A DNA stretch of 64,000 nt from Leclercia adecarboxylata (GTDB lineage Bacteria; Pseudomonadota; Gammaproteobacteria; Enterobacterales; Enterobacteriaceae): positions 186,001 to 250,000 of the forward strand of contig DERO01000024.1 of NCBI GenBank assembly GCA_002360945.1. The letters run 5' to 3'. Of the stretch, positions 40,992 through 50,839 are shown piece after piece (positions within the stretch are counted from its first letter, which is position 1; every line of letters begins with the position of its first letter). The notes beneath the pieces were generated by a model. It was given only the letters and a program-made list of their open reading frames with translations. It was not told the origin of the DNA and searched no databases. The position numbers were made by a program, and so were the translations under genes.

Positions 40992-41084
40992 CGCTTTGCT
41001 CGCAAACTCGTCACTTGAACAAAATTGACCGGTTATGGTCTGTTAAAATGCCAAATTACCCGGCATGATGGCAACCATCAAAAC

Positions 41085-41174
41085 GGAGAGATGCCGGAGC
41101 GGCTGAACGGACCGGTCTCGAAAACCGGAGTAGGGGCAACTCTACCGGGGGTTCAAATCCCCCTCTCTCCGCCA
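41085..41174 (+). tRNA. serU: tRNA-Ser(CGA)
   Basis: A 90-nt class II tRNA with encoded CCA: acceptor GGAGAGA / TCTCTCC, anticodon loop TCTCGAAAA (anticodon CGA), long variable arm GTAGGGGCAACTCTAC and T loop GGTTCAAATCC. It corresponds to E. coli serU. The following 163 bp to the dcuR stop contain nothing I can name. Confidence 0.98.
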
Positions 41175-41337
41175 CATCCTCTCTTCAGTCAGTCTTCCCG
41201 CTCGCTTTCTCGTCAGACATCCTGTGCGCTGGGTACCTTATCATTCCGCTTACGGGAAGTAACAGCCCTTTACCGCTGCAAAACAATATATGTGAACTAA
41301 ATCAGGATGTTTACCCGAAGAGGTTGTATTGCGGGCG

Positions 41338-42063
41338 TTACTCCTGGTGGCAATATTGCCGCAGCAGGGCAACCTGCTCGGGACGCAGACGATAGCGATA
41401 GACGGGCCGGCCGGTGGCACCATAGTGAATGCTGGTGTGCAAAATATTGACCTGCGCCAGCCAGATCAGGTATTTGCGGCAGGATACCCGGGAAATATTG
41501 ACTGCATGCGCCAGATCGTCGGTTGAAAACTCCGTACCCGGATGGGCATCAATCCACAGACACAGCGTGCGCAGCGTCTGCGGGGTCAGCCCTTTCGGCA
41601 GGCGTCGACTGTCCGCAAGCCCGGGTGCACCACCGCGCAGCATCCGGTCGACATCGGCCTGGTCATGGTACTGATGCGACGCCATCAGAGCCTTTTTCTC
41701 GCGCCAGCCGTTCAACGCCTCTTCGAAGCGCGGGAACTGGAAGGGTTTGATCAGATAATCCACCACCCCATAGTGCATGGCGGTCTGAATGGTAGCGGCA
41801 TCGGAGGCCGAGGTGATCATGATGACATCGGTATCGCGCCCGGTGGCCCGGATAACCGGCAGCAGGCTCAGGCCATTTTCGCGCTGCATATAGACATCCA
41901 GCAGGATCAGGTCGACCTGCCGGGTGTGGGCGTTAAGCACGGCACTGGCCTCCGCCAGCGAAGCCGCCACGCCGCAGCAGCAAAAACCGTCCACCCGGTT
42001 AACGTACTGGCGGTTAAGATCGGCCACCATGGCATCATCATCGACAATCAAAACATGTATCAC
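41338..42063 (-). CDS. dcuR: DcuR-type response regulator
   Basis: The 241-residue regulator has an N-terminal receiver domain with acidic D8-D10, phospho-acceptor D56 (LILLDVYMQ) and Lys in YLIKPFQ, and a C-terminal HTH (about 180-235) of the DcuR/CitB kind (LAHAVNISRVSCRKYL). Similarity to E. coli DcuR runs end to end (shared RRLPKGLTPQTLRTLC). It overlaps the sensor gene by 4 nt. E. coli DcuR activates dcuB, frdA and dctA for anaerobic C4-dicarboxylate use. None of these is nearby; whether another dcuSR exists in this genome cannot be told from the window. Confidence 0.9.
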   Translation of the reverse strand: MIHVLIVDDDAMVADLNRQYVNRVDGFCCCGVAASLAEASAVLNAHTRQVDLILLDVYMQRENGLSLLPVIRATGRDTDVIMITSASDAATIQTAMHYGVVDYLIKPFQFPRFEEALNGWREKKALMASHQYHDQADVDRMLRGGAPGLADSRRLPKGLTPQTLRTLCLWIDAHPGTEFSTDDLAHAVNISRVSCRKYLIWLAQVNILHTSIHYGATGRPVYRYRLRPEQVALLRQYCHQE

Positions 42064-43673
42064 GCGCTTTTCCTTTCACTGTCCCAGGGGAGTTGAACAA
42101 AGAACTGGGTAAACACCCCCGGTTCAGATTCAACGGCGATCTCCCCGCCCAGGTTCTCAATGTGCTGACGGGCGAGGAACAACCCCACGCCCCGATTTTC
42201 CCCTTTGGTGGAAAACCCTTTATTAAATATGGCCTGCAGATGGTCGGGAGCAATGCCCGGCCCGTCGTCACTCACTTCCGCGCTGAGCCAGCCCTGCTGA
42301 TAGTGCAGCAGCAGGCCGATCTCCCCCTCGGGCTGCGCGGCCATCGCATCCAGCGCATTCTCGATCAGATTACCGAGCACGGTGACAAGTCCCGCGACCT
42401 GCTGTTCATTCGGGTTATCTGGCACCTGGCTGGCGTCGGAGATCGTAAGACTAAACCCCAACTCTCTGGCGCGGCTAATTTTGCTCAATAGAAATCCGGC
42501 CACCACCGGCGATTTGACGTTGCGCTGCAGCGTGCCGACATCGCTCTGCCAGGTATTGGCAGTCTGCATGACGTACTCTTCCAGTTTGGCATAGTGCTTC
42601 ATATGCAGCAGCCCAAGGATCACATGCAGCTTGTTCATAAATTCATGAGAGTGGCTGCGCAGCACATCCAGATAGCTCACCATCCCGTCCAGGCGCTGCA
42701 GCAGCTGGCTGATCTCGGTCTTATCACGGAAGGTGGTGATGGCACCCATCAGCTGAGTCTCGTTTTTAACGGGCAGGGTGTTGCAAAGCAACAGCCGACC
42801 GTGGCAGTTGATCTCCTGATCCTGACGCGGCAGCCCGGTTTGCAACACTTCGCGCAGGTTCGCCAGCAGCGGCGCCTCGTGCAGGGAATGGCTGCTGGTA
42901 CTGGCATTCAGGATCTGCCGGGCGGCATTATTTATCATCGTCACATGCCCCTGCTGATCCACCGCGATCACCCCCTCGCGCAGGGACTGCAGCATCGCCT
43001 GACGCTGTTCCAGCAGGGCGGAAATCTGATACGGCTCCAGGCCAAACAGCACGCGCTTCAGCATCCGCACCAGTCCCCATGCTCCGAGCGCGCCGAGCAA
43101 AGCGCTGAACAGCACCAGCCAGATGGCATCCCAGCGGTTGCGGGCGATCTGCTGCTCCACTTTATTCAGGGAGATGCCCACCGCAACCACCCCAATCTGT
43201 TGATGCTGTGCGTTATAGACCGGCGTAAACACCCGTAGCGCCTCGTCGAGCACCCCGTGGTTGATAGCAACATTCTCTTTGTCCTCCAGGGCAGGCCGGA
43301 GATCTTCACCAATAAAGGCTTTGCCGAGCAGGGCGCTGTTGGGATGGGAATAGCGGATCCCGCGCATGTCGGTGACCACGGCGAACAGCAGGTTGTTGCG
43401 CTGCATCACCGCCCGGGCGACAGGCTGGATGATGTTGCTGTCCGGCGGCAAGGATAAGCCGCGGAGCACCTCCGGGCTGTCGGCCAGCGTTCTGGCGACT
43501 GCCAGAGCGGTATCCCGCACGCCATCGCGCGTGGCCCGGGTGATCTGCGCAAAATAGAGCACGAAAATCACCAGCAGGATCGCGCCTGTCACGCTGTAAA
43601 CCATCAGCGTGACCAGGGTGTTCAGTTTCATTGGGCGCTTGTGCGTAGAGGGGAGGGGCGGCAAATCGCGCAT
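42060..43673 (-). CDS. dcuS: DcuS-type C4-dicarboxylate sensor kinase
   Basis: The 537-residue membrane kinase has TM1 at about 20-41, a periplasmic PAS domain, TM2 at about 183-205, a cytoplasmic PAS (about 215-320), then the His box (H343 in HSHEFMNKLHV) and ATPase motifs (N box LIENALDA, DDGPGIAP, GVGLFL). The ligand residues known for E. coli DcuS are all present at the same numbers: R107, H110, F120, R147, F149, so C4-dicarboxylates or citrate should bind. GGAG precedes ATG 43673. It reads in the same direction as the porin upstream of it, separated by the porin terminator. Confidence 0.9.
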   Translation of the reverse strand: MRDLPPLPSTHKRPMKLNTLVTLMVYSVTGAILLVIFVLYFAQITRATRDGVRDTALAVARTLADSPEVLRGLSLPPDSNIIQPVARAVMQRNNLLFAVVTDMRGIRYSHPNSALLGKAFIGEDLRPALEDKENVAINHGVLDEALRVFTPVYNAQHQQIGVVAVGISLNKVEQQIARNRWDAIWLVLFSALLGALGAWGLVRMLKRVLFGLEPYQISALLEQRQAMLQSLREGVIAVDQQGHVTMINNAARQILNASTSSHSLHEAPLLANLREVLQTGLPRQDQEINCHGRLLLCNTLPVKNETQLMGAITTFRDKTEISQLLQRLDGMVSYLDVLRSHSHEFMNKLHVILGLLHMKHYAKLEEYVMQTANTWQSDVGTLQRNVKSPVVAGFLLSKISRARELGFSLTISDASQVPDNPNEQQVAGLVTVLGNLIENALDAMAAQPEGEIGLLLHYQQGWLSAEVSDDGPGIAPDHLQAIFNKGFSTKGENRGVGLFLARQHIENLGGEIAVESEPGVFTQFFVQLPWDSERKSA

Positions 43674-43764
43674 TGAAACTCCAGGGCATGCGGAAAAGCG
43701 GGCATTATCGCTGATGGCGCTGATTTGTTAAAGCAATGTAAAGCTGATGGGGACAGAAAGCAAA

Positions 43765-43786
43765 AAGCCCGCTTCGCAGCGGGCTT
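43765..43786 (-). terminator. Terminator of the porin gene
   Basis: AAGCCCGCT-TCGC-AGCGGGCTT with an A-run on the left, giving a T-run on the minus strand 20 nt after the porin stop. Confidence 0.92.
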
Positions 43787-43806
43787 AACTTAATACTGTC
43801 AGCCAA

Positions 43807-44880
43807 TCAGAACTGGTAAACGATACCCAGCACAAACTGGTCGTCAGCAGGCATGCCGGTACGGGCCGCGTCGTCTTCATCCAGCAGGTTGAATTTGTAT
43901 GCGGTATAGACGTTCATATTCTTGTTGAAGTAGTACCAGGTACCCAGTTCAACATAGTTAACGAGGTCGGCGTTAAAGCCGCGCACGCCGTTGCGTTCAC
44001 CCAGATCTTTGCCTGTGGAGTAGACGTAGCCCAGAGAAGGACGCAGGCCGAAGTCAAACTGATACTGCACCACGGCTTCGACGTTCTGGGTTTTGTTGGC
44101 AAAACCTTTATTGCTCACATAGGTCATGTTGCGGGTTTCACCGTACATCACTGCAGCGTACAGGTTGTTGGCATCATACTTCGCTGCCAGAGACCAGATT
44201 TCAGCGGTGTCGCCATAGCCGTCCAGGGACTGCTTGTTGGTGCGGTCAGACTTGCCGTAGACGCCCACGAAGCCAAAGCCATCGAAGTTATAGGCCAGCG
44301 AGGTGCTGTAACCGTCACCGTTGGCTTTTTTCACCTGGCTATCGTGGTTTTTACCCTGGTACTGCAGCGCAAAGTCCAGGCCTTCAACCGCGCCGAAGAA
44401 GTCTGAGTTGCGATACGTCGCCACGCCGGTGGTACGGCCAGTCATAAAGTTGTCGGTGTGAACCCAGGAGTCGCCACCCCATTCCACCAGCATATCGGTG
44501 TACGCACCGGCGTCGTAGGCCACGCCGTAGTTACGGCCATAGTCAAAGGAGCCGAACTCACCGAATTTCAGGCCTGCAAAGGCCAGACGGGTGCTCTGAT
44601 CCTGCTCGCCTTCCGGTGCGCTGGCACCCATGTTGTACTCAAACTGACCAAAACCGGTCAGCTCGTCGTTGATTTTCGTTTCGCCTTTGATACCGAAACG
44701 GGCGTAGGAGTCATCAAAGTTTTCGCTGTTGCTATCGTCGGTGTTGTTCCAGATACGCTTTCCGACCATCTTTCCGTACAGATCGAATTTATTGCCGTCC
44801 TTGTTGTAGATTTCAGCTGCATTTACGGCGCCAGCGCTCAACAAAACAGGGACGAGAACTGCCAGAACTTTTCTTTTCAT
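43807..44880 (-). CDS. OmpC-family general porin
   Basis: A 357-residue outer membrane porin: signal peptide 1-21 (cut after VNA), mature start AEIYNKDGNKFDLYGK, 16-strand barrel, terminal Phe (GIVYQF). The loop 3 eyelet reads VEWGGDSW rather than the PEFGGDT of OmpC/OmpF, so pore selectivity may differ. The position matches E. coli yedS, a porin pseudogene there, but here the gene is intact. Neighbours are the DcuSR pair downstream and an AT-rich leader upstream with a possible regulatory RNA. It differs enough from OmpC, OmpF, PhoE and OmpN that I give no symbol. Confidence 0.92.
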   Translation of the reverse strand: MKRKVLAVLVPVLLSAGAVNAAEIYNKDGNKFDLYGKMVGKRIWNNTDDSNSENFDDSYARFGIKGETKINDELTGFGQFEYNMGASAPEGEQDQSTRLAFAGLKFGEFGSFDYGRNYGVAYDAGAYTDMLVEWGGDSWVHTDNFMTGRTTGVATYRNSDFFGAVEGLDFALQYQGKNHDSQVKKANGDGYSTSLAYNFDGFGFVGVYGKSDRTNKQSLDGYGDTAEIWSLAAKYDANNLYAAVMYGETRNMTYVSNKGFANKTQNVEAVVQYQFDFGLRPSLGYVYSTGKDLGERNGVRGFNADLVNYVELGTWYYFNKNMNVYTAYKFNLLDEDDAARTGMPADDQFVLGIVYQF

Positions 44881-45526
44881 TATATATTCCCTTCAATGTA
44901 TTTTCTTAATGAATATAAGCAACCCCCTCCGGGTTACGGGGTCAATACTATTTCAGGGCGGGATTTTACCTTTAAAAATAAATGTAACTAAATCATTTAG
45001 ATTATTTCAAAATATTAATAACAATGTCATTATATGTTATTTTTATGGGTCTTTAAGAGTCATATTTTATGTTTATTGATATTTATATCAGTTGGTTATT
45101 TTAAAATTAAACTCATAGGAAGGGGTTATGTGTGGGGCAGTTGGCGGCGGCATAAAAAAGCCCGATAGCAGTATCGGGCGAAAGATAAGGGGGAATTTTA
45201 AGAGCGTTTAATAATGTAACGTTAAAAAAGCGCCTTAATCATTACACAATAATTTACTTTAGCAAATATGCTCACCCGGATAATTGAGAGTGAAATAGTA
45301 TCTTTATAACCTTGCCTTCCCGGTCAGAAAATTTTAGTGATGTATACATACGCTCCAATGATACATGTGCTAAATATAAACTTGCGAAGGATCAACTTAA
45401 CGCAAACTGGCGGTGGGAAATCTGCACCGGAAGAGTGCGTTTTATTGAAAAATGTGATTTATTTCACGGTTTGGATTGGCGATGTGAATGCGGTGAGCAA
45501 AATGCCGCGAAAAGGATAAGGACTAC
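44881..45526. other. Porin-drpB intergenic region
   Basis: This 646-bp gap is AT-rich near the porin (44940-45110), with repeated TTTA/ATTT blocks where OmpR-type sites would be expected, though I cannot mark one firmly. It contains a minus-strand terminator-bearing locus at 45154-45240 (separate entry) and a perfect 10-bp palindrome ATGTATACAT near 45340. No convincing protein gene is present; a 60-codon frame at 45337-45519 has no recognisable features. Confidence 0.5.
45154..45240 (-). ncRNA. rseX: Candidate small RNA at the RseX position
   Basis: On the minus strand an ~87-nt segment ends in the hairpin GCCCGATA-CTGC-TATCGGGC and six T, a proper intrinsic terminator with no protein gene before it. 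It lies upstream of a porin of the yedS position and next to drpB, which is where and in which orientation E. coli encodes RseX, a ~91-nt Hfq-binding RNA acting on ompA and ompC. Weak promoter-like TTTGCT and TAATGA boxes precede it. The terminator is observed; identity with RseX rests on position and size. Confidence 0.5.
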
Positions 45527-45799
45527 ATGGAACAAAAACACGATCGCAGCCTCGGAGGCAAACTGGCCCTGTGGGTGTTTTACGCCTTTTGCGGCTATTT
45601 CATCTGGGCGATGGCGCGCTATTTATGGGTCATCAGTAAAGTCACTTCGGTATCGGGGCCGCTGATTGAGGACGATCTCGGCTCGACCTCCGGCAAATGG
45701 CTGAGTGCCCTGTGTGGTTTTCTGCTGTTAGGCGCGGTGGGGGCGATCCTTGGAGCCATTGCCTGGTACACCCGGCCACGTGATGTGTCAGAAGAGTAA
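45527..45799 (+). CDS. drpB: Cell division protein DrpB (YedR)
   Basis: A 90-residue inner-membrane protein with two predicted helices (about 12-35, in [20 protein letters not shown], and about 58-80). It has the position and membrane layout of E. coli DrpB/YedR, a small division protein found to help when FtsEX is impaired. AAGGAC precedes ATG 45527. The next gene yedJ starts 41 nt downstream. Confidence 0.72.
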   Translation: MEQKHDRSLGGKLALWVFYAFCGYFIWAMARYLWVISKVTSVSGPLIEDDLGSTSGKWLSALCGFLLLGAVGAILGAIAWYTRPRDVSEE

Positions 45800-45840
45800 A
45801 TAATTGCTATTGTACCGCTTTTCACTTCAGGGAAAGCGTT

Positions 45841-46536
45841 ATGGAACTCGTGCTATGGCAGCAACGTTTTGAAGGCTGGCTGAAGGCGCATCATGCCACC
45901 GATGATACCGCCCATGATATCTCCCATTTCCGTCGGGTCTGGAACACCTCACAGCGGCTGATGAAGGACCAGCAGGTCGATGCGCTGGTCATTCTGACGG
46001 CCTGTTATTTTCACGATATCGTTAGTCTGCCGAAAAACCATCCGCAGCGGGGCCGCTCGTCGCAACTGGCTGCCGAGAGAGCGACGGCCATCCTGCGCGA
46101 CGACTTTGCCGACTTTCCCGCCCGTCACTATGCGGCGATCCAACATGCCATCGAGGCGCACAGCTTCAGCGCGGGCATTACGCCGCTGACCGCTGAAGCC
46201 AAAATTGTGCAGGATGCTGACCGGCTGGAGGCGCTGGGGGCGATCGGTCTGGCGCGCGTCTTTGCCGTCTCCGGTGCGCTGGGGGTGCCGCTCTTCGATC
46301 CGGAGGATCCCTTTGCCGATGCCCGTGAGCTGAACGACAGGGCGTTTGCGCTGGACCATTTCCAGACCAAACTGCTCCGCCTGCCCGAGACCATGCAGAC
46401 CGCCGCCGGTCGGCAGCTTGCGCGACAGAGCGCCGATGTGCTGATCCAGTTTATGGCCCGCCTCAGCGCCGAGCTACGCGGCGATTACGACGGCGTGGAC
46501 GCCGCGGTACTGCAGCGTTTCCGCGACAGTCTGTAA
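45841..46536 (+). CDS. yedJ: HD-domain phosphohydrolase YedJ
   Basis: The 231-residue protein has an HD domain: His in [11 protein letters not shown] (about 30), the HD pair in [10 protein letters not shown] (about 58-59), and a later Asp in [12 protein letters not shown]. This set of metal ligands marks it as a metal-dependent phosphohydrolase; the substrate is unknown. It matches E. coli YedJ. It precedes dcm by 50 nt on the same strand. Confidence 0.93.
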   Translation: MELVLWQQRFEGWLKAHHATDDTAHDISHFRRVWNTSQRLMKDQQVDALVILTACYFHDIVSLPKNHPQRGRSSQLAAERATAILRDDFADFPARHYAAIQHAIEAHSFSAGITPLTAEAKIVQDADRLEALGAIGLARVFAVSGALGVPLFDPEDPFADARELNDRAFALDHFQTKLLRLPETMQTAAGRQLARQSADVLIQFMARLSAELRGDYDGVDAAVLQRFRDSL

Positions 46537-46586
46537 TGCCTTTCTGTGTTACTCTCTCTTAAGTCCCTATTGGCCCGGTTAAATCT

Positions 46587-48017
46587 ATGCAGGAAAATGT
46601 ATCAGTGATGGAGTCCGCGCTTGTGCTGGCAGAGAAATCAACGGCGTCAGTCCAGGCGTTATTGTGCCAGCTGCTGGAAATTTACGATGCCAGAACGCTG
46701 GCTCATCTTCTGAATGCTCACGGCGACAGCCACTGGAGCCCGGCGATCCTCAAGCGACTGGTGACCAGCGAGCGGGCAGGGCGCCGCCTCAGCGACGGTG
46801 AATATGGCGTACTGCAAAACCTGCTTCCGCCCCCTCCTGCCTGTCATCCTCACTATGCCTTCCGCTTTGTCGACCTGTTCGCTGGCATTGGCGGTATCCG
46901 CCATGGTTTTGAGGCGATTGGCGGCCAGTGCGTATTTACCAGCGAGTGGAACAAACACGCGGTGCGTACCTACAAGGCCAACTGGTACTGCGATCCGGAT
47001 GCGCACCAGTTCAACGATGATATTCGCGAGGTGACGCTCAGCCACCAGAGCGGCGTCACGGACGACGTGGCGGCGGAGCATATTCGCAACGCCATTCCGG
47101 CGCATGACGTGCTGCTTGCCGGCTTCCCGTGCCAGCCATTTTCGCTGGCCGGGGTATCGAAGAAAAATGCCCTCGGCCGCGCGCACGGTTTTGCCTGCGA
47201 CACCCAGGGAACACTGTTCTTCGACGTGGCACGCATTATTGACGCCCGCCGCCCGGCCATCTTCGTGCTGGAAAACGTCAAGAACCTGAAGAGCCACGAC
47301 GGGGGTAAAACCTTCCGCATCATCATGCAGACCCTCGACGACCTGGGGTATGACGTGGCGGATGCCGCGGAGAGCGGGCCTGACGATCCCAAGATCGTCG
47401 ACGGTAAACACTTCTTGCCTCAGCACCGCGAGCGCATTGTGCTGGTGGGCTTTCGTCGCGATCTCAACCTGCGGGGCAATTTTACCCTGCGCGATCTCCC
47501 TGGGCTGTGGCCGACACGTCGACCGACGATTGCCGATCTGCTCGAACCCGTTGTTGACGCCAAATTTATTCTTACCCCGGTGCTGTGGAAGTACCTCTAT
47601 CGCTATGCGCAGAAGCATCAGGCGAAGGGCAACGGGTTTGGTTTCGGCATGGTCGATCCCACCAACCCGCACAGCGTCGCCCGCACCCTGTCGGCACGCT
47701 ACTACAAAGACGGGGCCGAGATCCTGATCGACCGCGGCTGGGACAAAGCCCTCGGCGAGCGGGATTTCGACGATCCGGAAAACCAGCGCCACCGTCCTCG
47801 CCGCCTGACGCCGCGCGAGTGTGCCCGCCTGATGGGCTTTGAAACCCCGCAAGGGTACCAGTTCCGTATTCCAGTGTCGGACACCCAGGCCTACCGTCAG
47901 TTTGGTAACTCGGTGGTGGTCCCGGCGTTTGCCGCCGTTGCCCGACTGCTGGAGTCGCGTATTCTGCAGGCGGTACAGCAACGCAAGGCTGAGACGGTCA
48001 ATGGCGGACGTTCATAA
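46587..48017 (+). CDS. dcm: DNA (cytosine-5-)-methyltransferase Dcm
   Basis: The 476-residue enzyme methylates the inner C of CCWGG. The SAM motif [14 protein letters not shown] (about 91-104), the catalytic PC in [12 protein letters not shown] (C182), the ENV motif VLENVKN, and the target-recognition and final motif [10 protein letters not shown] are present. It is a few residues longer than E. coli Dcm. It is an orphan methylase, with no cognate endonuclease beside it. It overlaps vsr by 17 nt, so the repair enzyme for its deamination errors is made together with it. Confidence 0.98.
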   Translation: MQENVSVMESALVLAEKSTASVQALLCQLLEIYDARTLAHLLNAHGDSHWSPAILKRLVTSERAGRRLSDGEYGVLQNLLPPPPACHPHYAFRFVDLFAGIGGIRHGFEAIGGQCVFTSEWNKHAVRTYKANWYCDPDAHQFNDDIREVTLSHQSGVTDDVAAEHIRNAIPAHDVLLAGFPCQPFSLAGVSKKNALGRAHGFACDTQGTLFFDVARIIDARRPAIFVLENVKNLKSHDGGKTFRIIMQTLDDLGYDVADAAESGPDDPKIVDGKHFLPQHRERIVLVGFRRDLNLRGNFTLRDLPGLWPTRRPTIADLLEPVVDAKFILTPVLWKYLYRYAQKHQAKGNGFGFGMVDPTNPHSVARTLSARYYKDGAEILIDRGWDKALGERDFDDPENQRHRPRRLTPRECARLMGFETPQGYQFRIPVSDTQAYRQFGNSVVVPAFAAVARLLESRILQAVQQRKAETVNGGRS

Positions 48018-48492
48018 CAAGGCCACCCGCAGCAAAAACATGCGCGCCATCGGCACGCGGGATACGGCTATTGAAAAACGGCTGGCGGGCCTGCTGACGC
48101 AGGTTGGTTTTGAGTTCCGCGTGCAGGACGCCAGCCTGGCCGGGCGTCCTGACTTTGTGATTGATAGCCACCAGTGCGTCATCTTTACCCACGGCTGTTT
48201 CTGGCATCGCCACGACTGCTATCTTTTTAAGGTGCCTGTGACCCGCACCGACTTCTGGCTGGAAAAGATTGGCAAAAACGTTATTCGCGACAACCGCGAT
48301 ATCGCCTTGCTACAGCAGCAGGGCTGGCGGGTGCTGGTGGTGTGGGAGTGCGCGCTGCGCGGCAGGTTAAAGCTGGATGATACGGCGCTCACCGAGCGGC
48401 TGGAGGAGTGGATCTGCGGCGGCGGCGAGACCGCGCAGATCGACACTCAGGGCATTCGCCCGCTCAGGGTTTCTCCGCCTGACACGGTGTAA
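48001..48492 (+). CDS. vsr: Very short patch repair endonuclease Vsr
   Basis: A 163-residue nuclease that nicks 5' of the T in T:G mismatches left by deamination of 5-methylcytosine in Dcm sites. It starts [20 protein letters not shown] inside the dcm end, and shows the catalytic PDFVID region (Asp near 51) and the zinc/metal site in [15 protein letters not shown]. Length is a little above E. coli Vsr (156). Its last 29 nt overlap the convergent end of yedA. Confidence 0.97.
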   Translation: MADVHNKATRSKNMRAIGTRDTAIEKRLAGLLTQVGFEFRVQDASLAGRPDFVIDSHQCVIFTHGCFWHRHDCYLFKVPVTRTDFWLEKIGKNVIRDNRDIALLQQQGWRVLVVWECALRGRLKLDDTALTERLEEWICGGGETAQIDTQGIRPLRVSPPDTV

Positions 48493-49378
48493 CCTCAGGT
48501 TTTGCCGGTAACAGATACTTGCCTAACGTCACCAGCACTACCGCCATAATAATGATCCCCAGCGCCATCCACTCTATCGCCGAAAGCGATTCCCCACCGA
48601 GGCCGGTGCCCAGCAGCACGGCGACCACCGGATTGACGTAGGCATAGCTGGTAGCGACTGCCGGCGAAACATTGCGGATCAGGAACATATAGGCATTAAT
48701 CGCAATCACCGAGCCGAAAATTGCCAGATATCCCACCGCCAGGAAGCCTGACAGGTCGGGCAGGGTGGTCAGTTTTTCGCCGGAGAGCATCGACGCCACC
48801 AGCAGCACAATCCCTGCGGTGACCATCTCAATGGCCCCGGCCATCATCCCGGTGGGTAATTCGATGCGCGAGCCGTACACCGAGCCAAACGCCCAACTCA
48901 TGGAGCCAATCAGGATCAGCACGGCACCCCACGGATTGCCGCTCAGGTTACCGCCGCTGTTGAGCAGAATAATACCCGCCATCCCGATGGCGATCCCCAG
49001 CCACTCCAGCTTACGCGTTTTGATGCCAAACAGACGGCTGAAGCAGAGGGTGAACAGCGGCACGGTGGCGACCACCACTGCGGCGATCCCGGAAGGCACG
49101 TTCTGATGTTCGGCTACGGTGACAAAGCCATTCCCGACCGCTAAAAGCAGGACGCCGATCAGGGCGGCGTTGAGCAGCGGGCGCAGCGGCGGTAGCTTAT
49201 GGCCGCGCAGGAACAGAAACGCCAGCAGCAGGACCCCTGCAGAGAGGAAACGCACCCCCGCCATCATCAGCGGCGGCCAGCTCTCCACGCCGATACGGAT
49301 CACGAAGTAGGTGGAACCCCAGATGATATAGAGCGCAAACAGTGCGCCCGCTAATGGTAAGACTTGCCTGAAACGCAT
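48464..49378 (-). CDS. yedA: EamA/DMT-family transporter YedA
   Basis: A 304-residue inner-membrane protein with 10 predicted helices in two EamA repeats, beginning with ALYIIWGSTYFVIRIG (about 16-31), the mark of the drug/metabolite transporter family. It matches E. coli YedA. The substrate is unknown. It is convergent with vsr and shares 29 bp of coding end. Confidence 0.94.
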   Translation of the reverse strand: MRFRQVLPLAGALFALYIIWGSTYFVIRIGVESWPPLMMAGVRFLSAGVLLLAFLFLRGHKLPPLRPLLNAALIGVLLLAVGNGFVTVAEHQNVPSGIAAVVVATVPLFTLCFSRLFGIKTRKLEWLGIAIGMAGIILLNSGGNLSGNPWGAVLILIGSMSWAFGSVYGSRIELPTGMMAGAIEMVTAGIVLLVASMLSGEKLTTLPDLSGFLAVGYLAIFGSVIAINAYMFLIRNVSPAVATSYAYVNPVVAVLLGTGLGGESLSAIEWMALGIIIMAVVLVTLGKYLLPAKPEVTPCQAEKP

Positions 49379-49556
49379 ACTCCCTCACGATGAAATAATT
49401 CGGACGCATAGAGTTAACGTGAAAACTATCACGCTGGCGAGCCCTTTAATTGTGTCACCGATGTGAATTAATTGTTGACTTAAACGGGATAGTTTCAGGG
49501 TTCCGGGTTTTACTCCATACTGTTCAGGTTATTAACAAAAAAGAAGGAACGTAATT

Positions 49557-50474
49557 TTGGCGGGAAGTAGCTTATTAACACTGCTGGATGATATTGCCAC
49601 GCTGCTGGACGATATTTCACTGATGGGAAAACTGGCGGCCAAGAAGACTGCGGGCGTGCTGGGGGATGACTTGTCTCTCAATGCCCAGCAGGTCTCGGGC
49701 GTGCGCGCTAACCGGGAGTTGCCCGTGGTCTGGGCCGTGGCGAAGGGTTCACTGCTCAATAAAGTGATCCTCGTGCCGCTGGCGTTGCTGATTAGCGCCT
49801 TTATACCCTGGGCCATTACGCCGCTACTGATGGTGGGCGGGGCATTTCTCTGCTTTGAAGGGGCAGAGAAAATATTGCACTCGCTCGAGTCGCGTAAAAA
49901 TAAAGGGAAGGAGAGCCCGGAAGCGCGGCAACAGCGTCTGGAGGCGCTGGCAGCTCAGGATCCAGTCACCTTTGAGCGGGATAAAATTAAGGGGGCGATC
50001 CGCACCGACTTTATCCTGTCGGCTGAAATTGTGGCCATCACCCTCGGGATCGTGGCGGATGCGCCGCTGCTGAACCAGGTGCTGGTGCTATCCGGTATCG
50101 CCTTCGTGGTCACCCTGGGGGTCTACGGCCTGGTGGGGATCATCGTTAAACTCGATGACGTCGGCTACTGGCTGAGTGATAAAACCAGCGCGCTGGCGAA
50201 GATGACCGGTAAAGCCCTGCTGGTGGTCGCTCCCTGGCTGATGAAGTCTCTGTCGGTGATCGGCACCCTGGCGATGTTCCTGGTTGGCGGCGGGATTGTG
50301 GTACACGGTATTGCCCCGTTGCATCATGCCATCGAACACTTTTCCCAGGCACAAGGTGCTGTTATTGCAACCGTTTTACCCACTTTACTGAATCTGGTGA
50401 TCGGTTTGATCATCGGCCTGATTGTGGTTGCGGTAGTAAAACTCGTGGAAAAATTGCGCGGTCGGTCACATTAA
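49557..50474 (+). CDS. yedI: DUF808 inner membrane protein YedI
   Basis: A 305-residue membrane protein with about six helices, very similar to E. coli YedI throughout ([36 protein letters not shown]). Function unknown. The start is TTG 49557 after AAGGAACG, which gives the conserved [12 protein letters not shown]-terminus; no ATG fits. Confidence 0.93.
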   Translation: MAGSSLLTLLDDIATLLDDISLMGKLAAKKTAGVLGDDLSLNAQQVSGVRANRELPVVWAVAKGSLLNKVILVPLALLISAFIPWAITPLLMVGGAFLCFEGAEKILHSLESRKNKGKESPEARQQRLEALAAQDPVTFERDKIKGAIRTDFILSAEIVAITLGIVADAPLLNQVLVLSGIAFVVTLGVYGLVGIIVKLDDVGYWLSDKTSALAKMTGKALLVVAPWLMKSLSVIGTLAMFLVGGGIVVHGIAPLHHAIEHFSQAQGAVIATVLPTLLNLVIGLIIGLIVVAVVKLVEKLRGRSH

Positions 50475-50552
50475 TAACTTCCAGCTATACCAGGCATAAC
50501 TGTTATTCCTCGACTAAATTGATACAGTTTCACACTGATAAAGGAGGCGGTT

Positions 50553-50735
50553 ATGGTCTTTCTGGTCAGCGATGAAGTTAAGCCAAAAAACGGCGGTCCA
50601 CGCATGGTCGTCACCGGCTATGCAAGCGGAATGGTGGAGTGTCGCTGGTACGACGGTTACGGCATCAAGCAGGAAGCGTTTCGTGAAGATGAGCTTCAGC
50701 ATGGTGACGGTACCCGGCGACAGGACACGGCTTAA
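50553..50735 (+). CDS. yodC: Small DUF2158 protein YodC
   Basis: A 60-residue soluble protein with the DUF2158 plan: VSDEVKPKNGGPRMVV, then VECRWYDGYG and an acidic end. It matches E. coli YodC in length and position. AAGGAGG precedes ATG 50553. Function unknown. It resembles dsrB, encoded 3.3 kb away, in the K-x-GGPR motif. Confidence 0.93.
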   Translation: MVFLVSDEVKPKNGGPRMVVTGYASGMVECRWYDGYGIKQEAFREDELQHGDGTRRQDTA

Positions 50736-50743
50736 GTCACGCT

Positions 50744-50768
50744 ACGCCCGGCAATGCCGGGCGTTTTT
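50744..50768 (+). terminator. Terminator of yodC
   Basis: ACGCCCGGC-AAT-GCCGGGCGT followed by a T-run. Confidence 0.92.
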
Positions 50769-50839
50769 GTGCACTATAATCGCTAACAGTCAGTAATATT
50801 ACCGTCCCCGCCGGTGCGGATGGCTTTCAGGGAGTATGT

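Noticed and set aside
45337..45519. 60-codon frame upstream of drpB
   Set aside because: No ribosome-binding site, no recognisable features, and it would end just before the well-supported drpB start.
46587..48492. dcm-vsr as a restriction-modification system
   Set aside because: Vsr is a mismatch repair nuclease and no cognate restriction endonuclease is present; this is the orphan Dcm pair.
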